From JBFXAN01 sp050184225 (lineage in GTDB: Bacteria > Chloroflexota > Dehalococcoidia > CAUJGQ01): a stretch of 53,354 nucleotides of DNA. Below the pieces are notes generated by a model. It ran no database searches, was not told where the DNA came from, and worked only from the letters and a program-made list of their open reading frames with translations. Both the position numbers and the translations under genes were made by a program. The stretch covers positions 1-53,354 of the forward strand of contig JBFXAN010000026.1 in NCBI GenBank assembly GCA_050184225.1, written 5' to 3'. Below are positions 44,751 through 52,720 of this stretch, in pieces. How positions within the stretch are numbered: the first letter of the stretch is position 1; each line of letters starts with the position of its first letter.

Positions 44751-46228
44751 GAGATCTGTGCCTGTAGGTATTCTGTGGCGCGTTCAAGCTGCGTATCCGG
44801 CCCCCCGAGTCGCGGCGTGCGGATGAACTCGTCCGGGTCCAAGCCTTTGCCTTCCAGTGAACGCTCAAGTTTTCCGGTGACCGCCTGCTGGACCGTGACC
44901 ACGATCTCGGACTTGTCGTCGAGGCGCGTCGCCTGACCAACGGAGAGGCAGCCGCAGGTCGCTTGTCCAATCAGGTGAGCAGCGCCGTACTCCGAGAGTG
45001 CAGACGCGACCACTTCCGCCCCAGAGGCCGATTCGCCATCGATCAGCACGACGACCGGCGCGTCCACCAGCTTGCGGGACCTGTTCGCCGGGTAGGCGGT
45101 TCGGCGTCCGTTACGGTCGATGGCGATGAAGATCGGTCCTTCCTGGACGAAGTTGCTGGCGATGTCGACCGATGTGAACGGGTCGCCGCCGGGGTTGCCG
45201 CGCAGGTCGAGGACGTAGGCTCTCGCGCCGGATGCCTCGAGCGCGGTGAGCGCGGACTCGAACTCGGCGGCGGCGTCGCGTGTCGAGGTCCGTCGCGGGA
45301 ACTGCGAAACCTTGAGATAGCCGATGCCGTCTGTCAGCATCTTCGCGGCGATCGCCGGCGGCAGGATACGGGCGCGGTTGACGACGACGTCGCGTTGCTG
45401 TCCCACGGCGTCAAGAACCGTGAGATTGACCGATGTGCCCGCATCTCCGCGGATCTGCTCCGACACTTCGAGTTGGGTGCGCCCGGCGACATCGGAACCG
45501 TTGACCCGAATGATGCGGTCGCCGGCGCGAAGACCGGCCTGGTCGGCGGGGCTGCCGGCGTACACTTCACGAATCGTCAGCCCCTGAGCACCGTCGGTCT
45601 GACCGGCGCCGGTGACGACCCCGATACCCGTGTAGCTGCCGTCTAAACGGTCCTGCCGTTCCGCCACCTGGGCGGGCACGAATCGGGTATGTGAATCGCC
45701 GACTGAGGTGGCCATGCCGCGGATGGCGGCCTGGGCGAGCCGGCCCGCGTCCAGTCCGGCGCCGGGGCCGTTAAGGAAGAGGATGAACTCCCGCGTAAAG
45801 GCGTCGATATCGCCGGTACCGGCATCGATGAATGACTGGAGTTGGTCCGATCGGGCCTGCCCCTGGCGGCGCGCCTCGTCCTGTACGCCGCGCCATCCCG
45901 CCGACAAGAGATCGGATGGACGGATCTCGCGGAAGAGTCTGGTCGTCAACTCACGGTACGCCTGGCCGATCACCTGTGCCGAGTCGGCAGGCGTCGCACC
46001 GGCCGGTGGGGCGGGGATCGCCGCGACCGGCGGCGCCTCCGGCTCGATCACGGGCGCTGGTGCGGCCATCGGTGCCTCGGCCGCTGCCGTGGCGATCGTG
46101 TCCTGGGGATCGACCCGCGCCGCTGGTGGATCAGCGGTGCGGCAGCCGACGGCAGCCACAGCCGCAAGCAGCACCAGGGCGGCCAGCAGTGGAGCCGGAA
46201 CGCGCAGCGACACGGGCGATGGCTTCAT
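44747..46228 (-). CDS. S41 family (C-terminal processing-like) peptidase lipoprotein
   Basis: A 493-residue exported lipoprotein: lipobox AAVGC (Cys29) after PAPLLAALVLLAAVAA, Pro/Ala linker, PDZ domain (YTGIGVVTGAGQTDGAQGLT, AGLRAGDRIIRVNGSDVAG), and S41 core (GIGYLKVSQFPRRTSTRD, ALEASGARAYVLDLRGNPGG, VVLIDGESASGAEVVASAL). The serine is in GESASGAE. Where CtpA enzymes have TFGKG with the catalytic Lys, this one has ATCGCLSVGQ, so the Lys is absent. It may use another base or be non-canonical. Followed by the overlapping TlpA-like gene. Confidence 0.86.
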   Translation of the reverse strand: MKPSPVSLRVPAPLLAALVLLAAVAAVGCRTADPPAARVDPQDTIATAAAEAPMAAPAPVIEPEAPPVAAIPAPPAGATPADSAQVIGQAYRELTTRLFREIRPSDLLSAGWRGVQDEARRQGQARSDQLQSFIDAGTGDIDAFTREFILFLNGPGAGLDAGRLAQAAIRGMATSVGDSHTRFVPAQVAERQDRLDGSYTGIGVVTGAGQTDGAQGLTIREVYAGSPADQAGLRAGDRIIRVNGSDVAGRTQLEVSEQIRGDAGTSVNLTVLDAVGQQRDVVVNRARILPPAIAAKMLTDGIGYLKVSQFPRRTSTRDAAAEFESALTALEASGARAYVLDLRGNPGGDPFTSVDIASNFVQEGPIFIAIDRNGRRTAYPANRSRKLVDAPVVVLIDGESASGAEVVASALSEYGAAHLIGQATCGCLSVGQATRLDDKSEIVVTVQQAVTGKLERSLEGKGLDPDEFIRTPRLGGPDTQLERATEYLQAQIS

Positions 46229-46345
46229 CGTCCCTCGATTGTAGCAGCGACAATTCGAACCATGCTGACCAATGGTGATAAATGTGTGCTAACCATCGAT
46301 CCCTGTAGGTCGAAGGTGCGAAGCGTTTGTACGATGCCACGATGA

Positions 46346-46351
46346 TAGAAT
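46346..46351 (+). promoter_or_regulatory. -10 box of the crotonase gene
   Basis: TAGAAT, about 27 bases before the chosen GTG start, leaving a short leader that contains the ribosome site. Confidence 0.4.
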
Positions 46352-46378
46352 GTGCCGCGATACCGAGGGGGTGTGCTG

Positions 46379-47188
46379 GTGGACCTTCAGGAAATTCTAT
46401 ACGACAAGGGCGACGACGGCGTCGCCGTGATCACGTTGAATCGTCCAGAGAAGATGAACGCCTTTACCCGGCGGATGGTCGAGGAATGGGCGTGGGCGAT
46501 CGACGATGCGAAGCTGGACGACGATGTCCGGGCGGTGATCGTCACCGGTTCCGGCCGCGCCTTCTGTGCCGGCATGGACGTGCAGCAGGAGGCGCGCGGC
46601 GAGGGCGTATTGCGCACGGAAAGCTCGCCCGCCGACCGGCGTAACTCGCTGCGCTACAACGTCCACCGCGTCCCCCGCGCCCTGATGACGCTGGACAAGC
46701 CGTACATCGCTGCCGTCAACGGCGCGGCGGTCGGCGCCGGCATGGACATGGCGTCGATGGCGGACCTGCGCATCGCGGCGGACAACGCCCGGTTCGGCAT
46801 GGCCTACGTGCGGATGGGCATCATCCCCGGCGACGGCGGCGCGTTCTATTTGGGCCGCATCCTCGGGATCGCCAAGTCGCTGGAACTGATCTGGACCGGC
46901 GACCTCTTCGACGCGAACCAGGCGCTCGAGTGGGGCTACGTCTCGCGCGTCGTCCCCGCCGACCAACTGATGGACGAGACACGCGCCTTCGCCAGGCGGC
47001 TTGCCGACGGCCCGGCCGTGGCGATCCAGCTTGCCAAGCGCCTCGTCTATCGCAGCCTCGACATGACCGAAGATGCTGCCCTCGACATGGCCCAGCACGC
47101 GATGGTGATCGCCCAGTCAACCGAAGACGCAAAGGAAGGCCCCCGCGCGTTTGTGGAGAAACGTCAGCCGAAGTTCGTGGGGCGATGA
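46379..47188 (+). CDS. Enoyl-CoA hydratase/isomerase (crotonase)
   Basis: A 269-residue crotonase-fold enzyme acting on acyl-CoA thioesters. Oxyanion-hole motifs: GSGRAFCAGMDVQQEARG and AVNGAAVGAGMDMASMADLR. The Glu at the second catalytic position is not clear (YVRMGIIPGDGGAFYLGRIL has a GDGG signature of hydratase-like enzymes). C-terminal helices are normal. The GTG at 46379 is chosen because AGGGGG lies 8 bases before and TAGAAT (46346-46351) fits a 20-base leader; a GTG nine codons upstream overlaps the promoter. Probably fatty-acid or aromatic acyl-CoA metabolism. Confidence 0.86.
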   Translation: MDLQEILYDKGDDGVAVITLNRPEKMNAFTRRMVEEWAWAIDDAKLDDDVRAVIVTGSGRAFCAGMDVQQEARGEGVLRTESSPADRRNSLRYNVHRVPRALMTLDKPYIAAVNGAAVGAGMDMASMADLRIAADNARFGMAYVRMGIIPGDGGAFYLGRILGIAKSLELIWTGDLFDANQALEWGYVSRVVPADQLMDETRAFARRLADGPAVAIQLAKRLVYRSLDMTEDAALDMAQHAMVIAQSTEDAKEGPRAFVEKRQPKFVGR

Positions 47189-47201
47189 GGCGAAGAGACG
47201 G

Positions 47202-47316
47202 CCCTCACCCCCGACCCCTCTCCCGTCTCGACGGGAGAGGGGAGCCTCACGCAACCATCGTCACTCAGTACTCCCCCTCGCCCGCCAGAGCGGGCGAGGG
47301 GGTCGGGGGGTGAGGG
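47202..47316. repeat. 115-bp dispersed inverted-repeat element (CCCTCACCCCCGACCCC family)
   Basis: The left end CCCTCACCCCCGACCCCTCT (47202) is the near-exact inverse of the right end GGGGGTCGGGGGGTGAGGG (ending 47316). Inner palindromes CCCGTCTCGACGGGAG and CGCCCGCCAGAGCGGGCG are present. The same terminal sequence occurs in the element at 52546-52708. It fills the space between the crotonase and acyl-CoA dehydrogenase genes. Confidence 0.78.
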
Positions 47317-47349
47317 TCGGTCGCGCCGCCCGGTTCGAAAGGAAATTCC

Positions 47350-48528
47350 ATGGACTTTGCATTCACGCCTGAGCAGGAGGCGTTTCGGGGGGAGCTCAGG
47401 CGTTTTCTTGCCGAGCAGTTGCCGCCGGACTGGAAGGTCGAAAACGACCGCGAGGGGATGGGGCCGGAAGGTCTGGCCCTGAGCCAGCGGTTCGCCAAGG
47501 CCCTCGGTGAGCGGGGCTGGCTGACGATGTCCTGGCCGAAGGAATACGGCGGCGCGGCGGCATCGTACATCGATCAGCTGATTTACAACGAGGAGATGGC
47601 CTGGGCGGGCGCGCCGCTCGGGTTCGGCTTTGGTACGCAACTCGTCGGGCCGACCCTGATGGTCTGGGGCTCGGAGGAGCAGCGGGCGCAGCATCTGCCG
47701 CCGATCGCCCGCGCTGAGAAGTTGTGGTGTCAAGGGTTCTCTGAACCGGGCGCTGGTTCCGACCTCGCCTCCTTGCAGACGCGGGCGGTGCGTGACGGCG
47801 ACGATTACATCATCAACGGTCAGAAGATCTGGACGAGCGAGGGCCACCTCGCCGAGTGGATGATCCTGCTCGCCCGCACCGACCAGGAGGCGCCGAAGCA
47901 CAAGGGGATCAGCTATTTCCTCGTCGATCTGAAGACGCCGGGCATCTCGATGCTGCCGCTGGTGAACCTGATGGACACGCATGCCTTCAATCAGGTGTAC
48001 TTCGACAATGTGCGCGTGCCCAAGGAGAACCTCGTCGGCGAGGAGAACCGCGGCTGGTATGTGGCGACGACCACCCTCGACTTCGAACGCTCCGGCATCA
48101 ACCGGGTGATCTGGGCGCTGCGCCAGTACTACGAGCTCGTCGACCTGATCAAAGACAAGTCGGCGGCGGGAGAACGGTGGGCGATGGCGCCATCGTTGCG
48201 CCATCGCCTCGCCGACCTGCGGATCGCCTTCGAGATCGGCAAGCTGCTCGCCTATCGGGTTGCCTGGCAGCAGAACGCCGGTAAGATCCCGAACTACGAG
48301 TCGTCGATGGCGAAGACCTACGGGTCGGAACTGAACAAGCGTTTCGGCACCGAAGCGCTGACGATCCTCGGTCTGGCGGGACAGCTCGAGCCGGGCAGCC
48401 CCTGGGCGCCGCTGCAGGGGAGAATCGAGCGCACGTATCTCGCTGGTTTCTCCTATACGATCGCGGGCGGCACCAGCGAGATCCAGCGCAACATCATCGC
48501 CCAGCGCGGGTTAGGACTACCACGATAG
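47350..48528 (+). CDS. Acyl-CoA dehydrogenase
   Basis: A 392-residue FAD-dependent acyl-CoA dehydrogenase: MDFAFTPEQEAFRGELRRFL (N-terminal helical domain), GFSEPGAGSDLASLQTRAVR and YIINGQKIWTSEGHLAEWM (beta domain, FAD/substrate), ENRGWYVATTTLDFERSG, and the C-terminal FSYTIAGGTSEIQRNIIAQR with the usual GTSEIQ and RGLGLPR end. It likely partners the crotonase gene upstream in a catabolic pathway for an acyl- or aromatic-CoA; the ETF genes are not here. AAAGGAA precedes the ATG. It begins a tightly spaced string with pfk and Nudix. Confidence 0.92.
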   Translation: MDFAFTPEQEAFRGELRRFLAEQLPPDWKVENDREGMGPEGLALSQRFAKALGERGWLTMSWPKEYGGAAASYIDQLIYNEEMAWAGAPLGFGFGTQLVGPTLMVWGSEEQRAQHLPPIARAEKLWCQGFSEPGAGSDLASLQTRAVRDGDDYIINGQKIWTSEGHLAEWMILLARTDQEAPKHKGISYFLVDLKTPGISMLPLVNLMDTHAFNQVYFDNVRVPKENLVGEENRGWYVATTTLDFERSGINRVIWALRQYYELVDLIKDKSAAGERWAMAPSLRHRLADLRIAFEIGKLLAYRVAWQQNAGKIPNYESSMAKTYGSELNKRFGTEALTILGLAGQLEPGSPWAPLQGRIERTYLAGFSYTIAGGTSEIQRNIIAQRGLGLPR

Positions 48529-48530
48529 CG

Positions 48531-49499
48531 ATGAAGCGGATTGCGATCCTGACCAGCGGCGGTGATGCGCCAGGAATGAACGCCTGCATCCGCGCCGTTA
48601 CCCGCCACGGCCTGAATGAGGAGATGGAGGTCTTCGGCGTCTTCCACGGTTATGGAGGGCTGATCGAGGGAGAGCTCCGACCGCTCGGCGCGCGCGACGT
48701 GGGCAATATCATCCAGCGCGGCGGCACGATTCTCGGGTCGAGCCGATCGCGTGCGTTTCGGAACCCCGAGGGACGGGATGTCGCGGCGGCGCGTCTCCGC
48801 GAGTATGAGATCGAGGGTCTCGTCATCGTCGGCGGCAATGGCACATTTGCCGGTGCGGTGGCGCTGGCGGAACACTGGGACGGCGGCATCGTCGGTGTGC
48901 CCGCGACGATCGACAATGACATCAACGGCACCGACACGACGATCGGCTACGACACCGCGATCAACACGGCGCTGGAGGCGATCGACCGCATCCGCGACAC
49001 CGCCGAGGCGCAGGAGCGAGTCTTCCTCGTCGAGGTGATGGGCCGGAAGTGCGGCGCGATTGCGCTCGATGTGGCCCTCGCCGGCGGCGCCGTTGCCGCG
49101 CTGATCCCGGAGTCGCCCGACGACATGCAAGGCCTGGTCGAGTTCCTCACCAGCTCGCGCTCGGCCGGCCGCCACAGCAACATCATCATCGTCTCGGAGG
49201 GTGAGGAACACGGCGGCGCCTTCAGCGTTGCCGAGCAGCTCGCGCAGCACGTTTCGAGCGACATCCGCGTCACCGTCCTCGGCCACATCCAGCGAGGCGG
49301 TGCGCCAACAGCGGCCAGCCGGATCCTGGGGACGCGGCTCGGTGTAGCGGCGGTGGAGGCACTCCGCGACGGCGCAAATGGCGTGATGACGGCGGTGCGT
49401 GGGAACAGCGTCGAGCTGGTGCCCCTCACGAAGGCAATCGCCATCCAACGCCCGGCCGACACGGAGTTGGTTGATCTGATCCTTGGTCTGGCTCGATAG
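48531..49499 (+). CDS. pfkA: 6-phosphofructokinase
   Basis: A 322-residue PFK-A family enzyme: ILTSGGDAPGMNACIRAVTR, RGGTILGSSRSRAFRNPEG, IVGGNGTFAGAVALAEHWDG, VPATIDNDINGTDTTIGYDT and VTVLGHIQRGGAPTAASRI. Two positions are unusual: the motif GGDGS/T is GGNGT here (Asp103-type metal residue changed to Asn), and PGTIDND/PKTIDND is PATIDND. These positions separate ATP- and PPi-using enzymes, so the phosphate donor cannot be decided. It starts 2 bases after the acyl-CoA dehydrogenase stop, an operon-like spacing. Confidence 0.9.
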   Translation: MKRIAILTSGGDAPGMNACIRAVTRHGLNEEMEVFGVFHGYGGLIEGELRPLGARDVGNIIQRGGTILGSSRSRAFRNPEGRDVAAARLREYEIEGLVIVGGNGTFAGAVALAEHWDGGIVGVPATIDNDINGTDTTIGYDTAINTALEAIDRIRDTAEAQERVFLVEVMGRKCGAIALDVALAGGAVAALIPESPDDMQGLVEFLTSSRSAGRHSNIIIVSEGEEHGGAFSVAEQLAQHVSSDIRVTVLGHIQRGGAPTAASRILGTRLGVAAVEALRDGANGVMTAVRGNSVELVPLTKAIAIQRPADTELVDLILGLAR

Positions 49500-49501
49500 C
49501 G

Positions 49502-50008
49502 ATGACGAACAGTCCCACCGGCGACTTTCGGTTTTGCCCCTACTGCGCCACGGCGCTCGACGTTGAGGTTCGTGGCGATCACGCGCGACGCACCTGCCCG
49601 CGGTGCGGTTTCGTCGCCCGCCGCTATCCCACCACCGGCGTCGCCGTCGTCGTCATGGAGGGCGAGCGCATCCTCCTGGGACAGCGCCGCTGGTCCTATG
49701 AGGGCGCGTGGTGCATTCCCTGCGGTCACGTCGAGTGGGACGAGGACATCCGCGACGCGGCCGTGCGGGAGTTCGAGGAGGAGACGGGCCTGCGCATTCG
49801 GCTCGGCGAGGTCTTTGCTGTCCACTCGAACTTCCACCATCCCACCCACCGCACCGTCGGCGTCTGGTTTCGCGGCGAGGTAATCGGCGGCACGCTCTGC
49901 GCCGGTGACGACCTCGTCGATGCCCGCTACTTCTCGCTGGATGCGCTGCCGGAGCCACTTGCGTTTCCCACCGACCGGCTGGTGCTCGATCAACTACGGA
50001 GAGCGTGA
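49502..50008 (+). CDS. Nudix hydrolase with N-terminal zinc ribbon
   Basis: A 168-residue protein: a four-Cys zinc ribbon (FCPYCATALDVE, RTCPRCGFVA), then a Nudix fold with a complete box GHVEWDEDIRDAAVREFEEE followed by TGL, matching G-x5-E-x7-R-E-U-x-E-E-x-G-U. Zinc-ribbon Nudix proteins include NudC-like NAD-cap and ADP-ribose hydrolases; the substrate is unknown. The ATG is 2 bases after the pfk stop, so the three genes share a transcript. Confidence 0.9.
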   Translation: MTNSPTGDFRFCPYCATALDVEVRGDHARRTCPRCGFVARRYPTTGVAVVVMEGERILLGQRRWSYEGAWCIPCGHVEWDEDIRDAAVREFEEETGLRIRLGEVFAVHSNFHHPTHRTVGVWFRGEVIGGTLCAGDDLVDARYFSLDALPEPLAFPTDRLVLDQLRRA

Positions 50009-50020
50009 AGCCAGTACCAG

Positions 50021-50539
50021 TCATGGAGGCGTGAGTTCGCGTTCGGTTTGCTCGAAGATTGTGGCCCAGTCCGGCCGGCGAGGCGCGACACCGAAGTGCT
50101 CGATCACCAGCGAGAGGATGGCGACGGGCGTAATCATGCCGGTGTAGAGGTGTGCCTTCGTGACCTCATTGCGGAGCGTTCCCAAGGCCGCACCCAGATG
50201 AAGATGCGGGGTTCTGACGTGGCTCCTGCCCTGTGGATGCCAATGATATGCGACGATCTCGCGACCGTCCGAGTCTTCAAGCGCATAAGTGTACGAAGTG
50301 GTTACGGTGTGCCAGCGTTCCCGTCGTGAGCGTTCCGTGCTTGATACCGCCGCAACGTCGTGAATCCACGTGAGTTGTAGGTTGTCGCCGGTGGTACGAC
50401 GAATGTAGGCACTCGCGGTGAAGGTTTTTCCTACGCCAAACGGATCCGCCACCAGAACATCGGTGGTCACGCATGACAGCAACCGCTGCAAGATTTCACG
50501 TACAGCTTCGATCGCAGCACCCGGCGTTGGGCCGGTCAT
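50021..50539 (-). CDS. Conserved hypothetical protein, pair member B
   Basis: A 172-residue protein, not recognised. Regular beta-rich pattern: DVLVADPFGVGKTFTASAYI, LQLTWIHDVAAVSSTERSRR, WHTVTTSYTYALEDSDGREI, and YHWHPQGRSHVRTPHLHLGA with a His-rich signature that could bind metal. The apparent 'GVGKT' is not a P-loop in context. The ATG overlaps the stop of the 89-residue upstream gene (ATGA), so the two form one unit, a layout often seen in toxin-antitoxin or modification pairs. DUF6516-like families show a similar 'P-H-x-H' pattern, but I cannot confirm this. Confidence 0.55.
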   Translation of the reverse strand: MTGPTPGAAIEAVREILQRLLSCVTTDVLVADPFGVGKTFTASAYIRRTTGDNLQLTWIHDVAAVSSTERSRRERWHTVTTSYTYALEDSDGREIVAYHWHPQGRSHVRTPHLHLGAALGTLRNEVTKAHLYTGMITPVAILSLVIEHFGVAPRRPDWATIFEQTERELTPP

Positions 50540-50805
50540 CCTCGCTGCTGCCTGACCGGTGGATTGCGTTCCAGAAATTCAAGGCGCATCGCGAGACGCA
50601 TGATCTTGGGGTCATCGTCCGGATCGTCGTATTCACCCGCGTGATATCGGCGGGCGAATTCGTCCACGCCGATGTTCAAGTACTCGCGGCACCATTCATC
50701 CAACATCGCCCACGATTCTTCGCGCGTGATGTCACGGCCGTAGCGACGTTCATACGCGTTTCGAGCTCGGTAGCGGTCGTCGTGGTCTTGGAGATGCTTG
50801 ACCAT
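50536..50805 (-). CDS. Conserved hypothetical protein, pair member A
   Basis: An 89-residue, highly charged, helical protein (HLQDHDDRYRARNAYERRYG, EESWAMLDEWCREYLNIGVD, EYDDPDDDPKIMRLAMRLEF). No recognised family. Start ATG 50805 with GAGG 5 bases upstream; a TTG four codons before is possible. Small size, charge and the ATGA overlap with the following gene resemble an antitoxin or adaptor gene. Function unproven. Confidence 0.5.
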   Translation of the reverse strand: MVKHLQDHDDRYRARNAYERRYGRDITREESWAMLDEWCREYLNIGVDEFARRYHAGEYDDPDDDPKIMRLAMRLEFLERNPPVRQQRG

Positions 50806-50881
50806 GAGGCGCCTCAATTGGAACCTGAACCAAGCCTAGCAGAATCGCCTCGATTTGTTGTGCCATTCGTGGGTTGAGCGT

Positions 50882-52519
50882 TCAGGCTCGTCGCCCTGGT
50901 CCGTACACGGCGCGACCCGTGAAGGTTCCCGCAAACTCGCCGCCTCGGAGCGTCACCGTGCCGTTGACGATCACGTCACGCACGCCGGTGGCGTATTGGT
51001 GCGGGTTTTCGTAGGTGGCGCGGTCGGCGATCGTCGCCGGGTCGAAGACGACGAGGTCGGCGAGGAATCCTTCCTTGATGCGGCCGCGGCGATTGAGGCC
51101 GAGGTTGTCGGCCGGGAGCCGGGTCATCCGGCGAATCGCGTCAGGCAGCGCGATCAGCTGCTCCTCGCGGACGTACTTCCCCAACAGGCGGGCGAAGTTG
51201 CCGTAGGCGCGGGGATGCGTCGACCGGGAGAGGAAGACGCCCTCGGCGGCCATCGAGCCGGCGTCGGAGCCGAGCGATACCCAGGGCTGGGAGAGGCCGA
51301 GCCGGACATTCTCCTCCGACATCATGAAGTAAGCGGTGCCGACGCGGGAGCGGTCGCGCATGACGAGGTCCATCATCGCGTCGAGCGGGTCCGTGCCGTC
51401 GATCGCCGCCACCTGCGCCAGCGTCTTGCCCTGGTAGCGCCGCAGCGCCGGGTTGCGGGTTTGCAGGATGAGGATGTTCTCGGCGCCGGCGGCATCCTGG
51501 AAGAGGTTCTCCCAGCCGTGACGCTGCGTCTCGATCGTGGCGCGGATCTCCGCGCGGACCGCTGGTTCGGCCAGCCGCGCAAACAGCTTCTCCTGTCCAC
51601 CCTCGTGAAACCACGGCGGAATGCAATTGGAGAGGCCGGTGGCGCCGGCGGTGTAGGTATACATGTCCGCCGATATGGCGTGTCCGGCCGCGCGGGCGGA
51701 CTCGACCGCCTCGATCGCCCGATTCATCAGCGGCCAGGCATCCCGGCCGCTCGCCTTGAGGTGGTAGATCTCGGCAGGGACTCCCGCTTCTCGGCTGATG
51801 CGCACCAGTTCATCGATGCCGTCGAGCAACTCCAAACCTTCGTTCCGCATGTGCGAGATGTACTTGCCGTGGTACGGTGCCGACGCGGTACACATGGCGA
51901 TCAGCTCGTCGGTCGATGCGAAGAAGGCGGGCGGATAGATCAGCGACGACCCGATGCCGAGCGCGCCGGCCTCCATCTCCTCACGGATCAGACCGCTAAC
52001 GGTGTCCATCTCGCCCCTGGTCAGAGGCCGGTTGTCATGACCGGCGACATACGTTCGCAGCGTTGTCGCACCGATGTAGGACGCAACGTTCTGGCTGATG
52101 CCCTTCTTCGCGGCGTACTCCAGGTACCCGGCAAGCGACCGCCACGCGACCGCGTAGCTGAGAGCGGGATCCTGGTCTTCGAGCCGGCGGCGGAGATCAT
52201 CGTTGAGTGGCCCCATCGAGAACCCCTCGCCGAAGACCTGTGTCGTCACCCCTTGCTTTAGTTCGGAGAGGGAGCGGCCATCGTGGAGCATCGTCAGATA
52301 TGAGTGACTGAGCATGTTGATAAAGCCAGGCGCCACCGCCGCACCGGCCACGTCGATCACCGTGCCGGCGCGTGCGTCATTCAGGTCGCCGATCCGTGCG
52401 ATCGTATCGCCGCGCGTGCCGATGTCGGCGGTAAAGGGCGCGCCGCCGCTGCCGTCGTACACCGTCCCGCCGCGGAGTATCAGGTCAAAGATCTGTTCCG
52501 GCCGATCGCTCGTGACCAT
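50882..52519 (-). CDS. Amidohydrolase of the N-acyl-D-amino-acid deacylase family
   Basis: A 545-residue amidohydrolase_3-type protein. It starts DLILRGGTVYDGSGGAPFTA, then AGAAVAPGFINMLSHSYLTM (the HxH motif of D-aminoacylases is not conserved, with Leu in place of the first His), LKQGVTTQVFGEGFSMGPL, and GISYIGATTLRTYV-like VASYIGATTLRTYVAG. Later motifs include YHLKASGRDAWPLM, SLGSDAGSMAAEG (Asp metal ligand), NLGLNRRGRIKEGFLADLVV. Members of this group hydrolyse N-acyl-D-amino acids or dipeptides, but the altered motif makes the activity uncertain. GGAGGACATCGTC precedes the ATG. Upstream is a repeat element, then alr. Confidence 0.84.
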   Translation of the reverse strand: MVTSDRPEQIFDLILRGGTVYDGSGGAPFTADIGTRGDTIARIGDLNDARAGTVIDVAGAAVAPGFINMLSHSYLTMLHDGRSLSELKQGVTTQVFGEGFSMGPLNDDLRRRLEDQDPALSYAVAWRSLAGYLEYAAKKGISQNVASYIGATTLRTYVAGHDNRPLTRGEMDTVSGLIREEMEAGALGIGSSLIYPPAFFASTDELIAMCTASAPYHGKYISHMRNEGLELLDGIDELVRISREAGVPAEIYHLKASGRDAWPLMNRAIEAVESARAAGHAISADMYTYTAGATGLSNCIPPWFHEGGQEKLFARLAEPAVRAEIRATIETQRHGWENLFQDAAGAENILILQTRNPALRRYQGKTLAQVAAIDGTDPLDAMMDLVMRDRSRVGTAYFMMSEENVRLGLSQPWVSLGSDAGSMAAEGVFLSRSTHPRAYGNFARLLGKYVREEQLIALPDAIRRMTRLPADNLGLNRRGRIKEGFLADLVVFDPATIADRATYENPHQYATGVRDVIVNGTVTLRGGEFAGTFTGRAVYGPGRRA

Positions 52520-52545
52520 GACGATGTCCTCCGCTGGCTTGATGG

Positions 52546-52708
52546 CCCTCACCCCCGACCCCTCTCCCGCTCGGCGGGAGAGGGGAGCCCAGCATAACCG
52601 CGTGACCCCACGTGGCACTATGGGTGGCTTCACCGGGTGTCATATTGGCGCTCATGGTCAGCGAGCCTCCCCTCTCCCACCGAGCGGGAGAGGGGTCGGG
52701 GGTGAGGG
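52546..52708. repeat. 163-bp dispersed inverted-repeat element (CCCTCACCCCCGACCCC family), copy 2
   Basis: The left end CCCTCACCCCCGACCCCTCT (52546) and the right end GGGGTCGGGGGTGAGGG (ending 52708) are inverted copies, nearly identical to the ends of the 47202-47316 element. Inner palindromes CCCGCTCGGCGGGAGAGGGG and CCCACCGAGCGGGAGAGGGG. It separates the amidohydrolase start from the alr stop. Confidence 0.78.
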
Positions 52709-52720
52709 CTGCCCAACATC

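Noticed and set aside
46327..46351. Full -35/-10 promoter for the crotonase gene using TTGTAC
   Set aside because: The spacing to TAGAAT is about 13 bases, too short for a sigma70 -35 element; only the -10 box is reported.
50390..50440. P-loop (GVGKT) in the 50021 protein suggesting an ATPase
   Set aside because: No Walker B, no Rossmann context and too small; the G-K-T lies between beta-strand-like segments.
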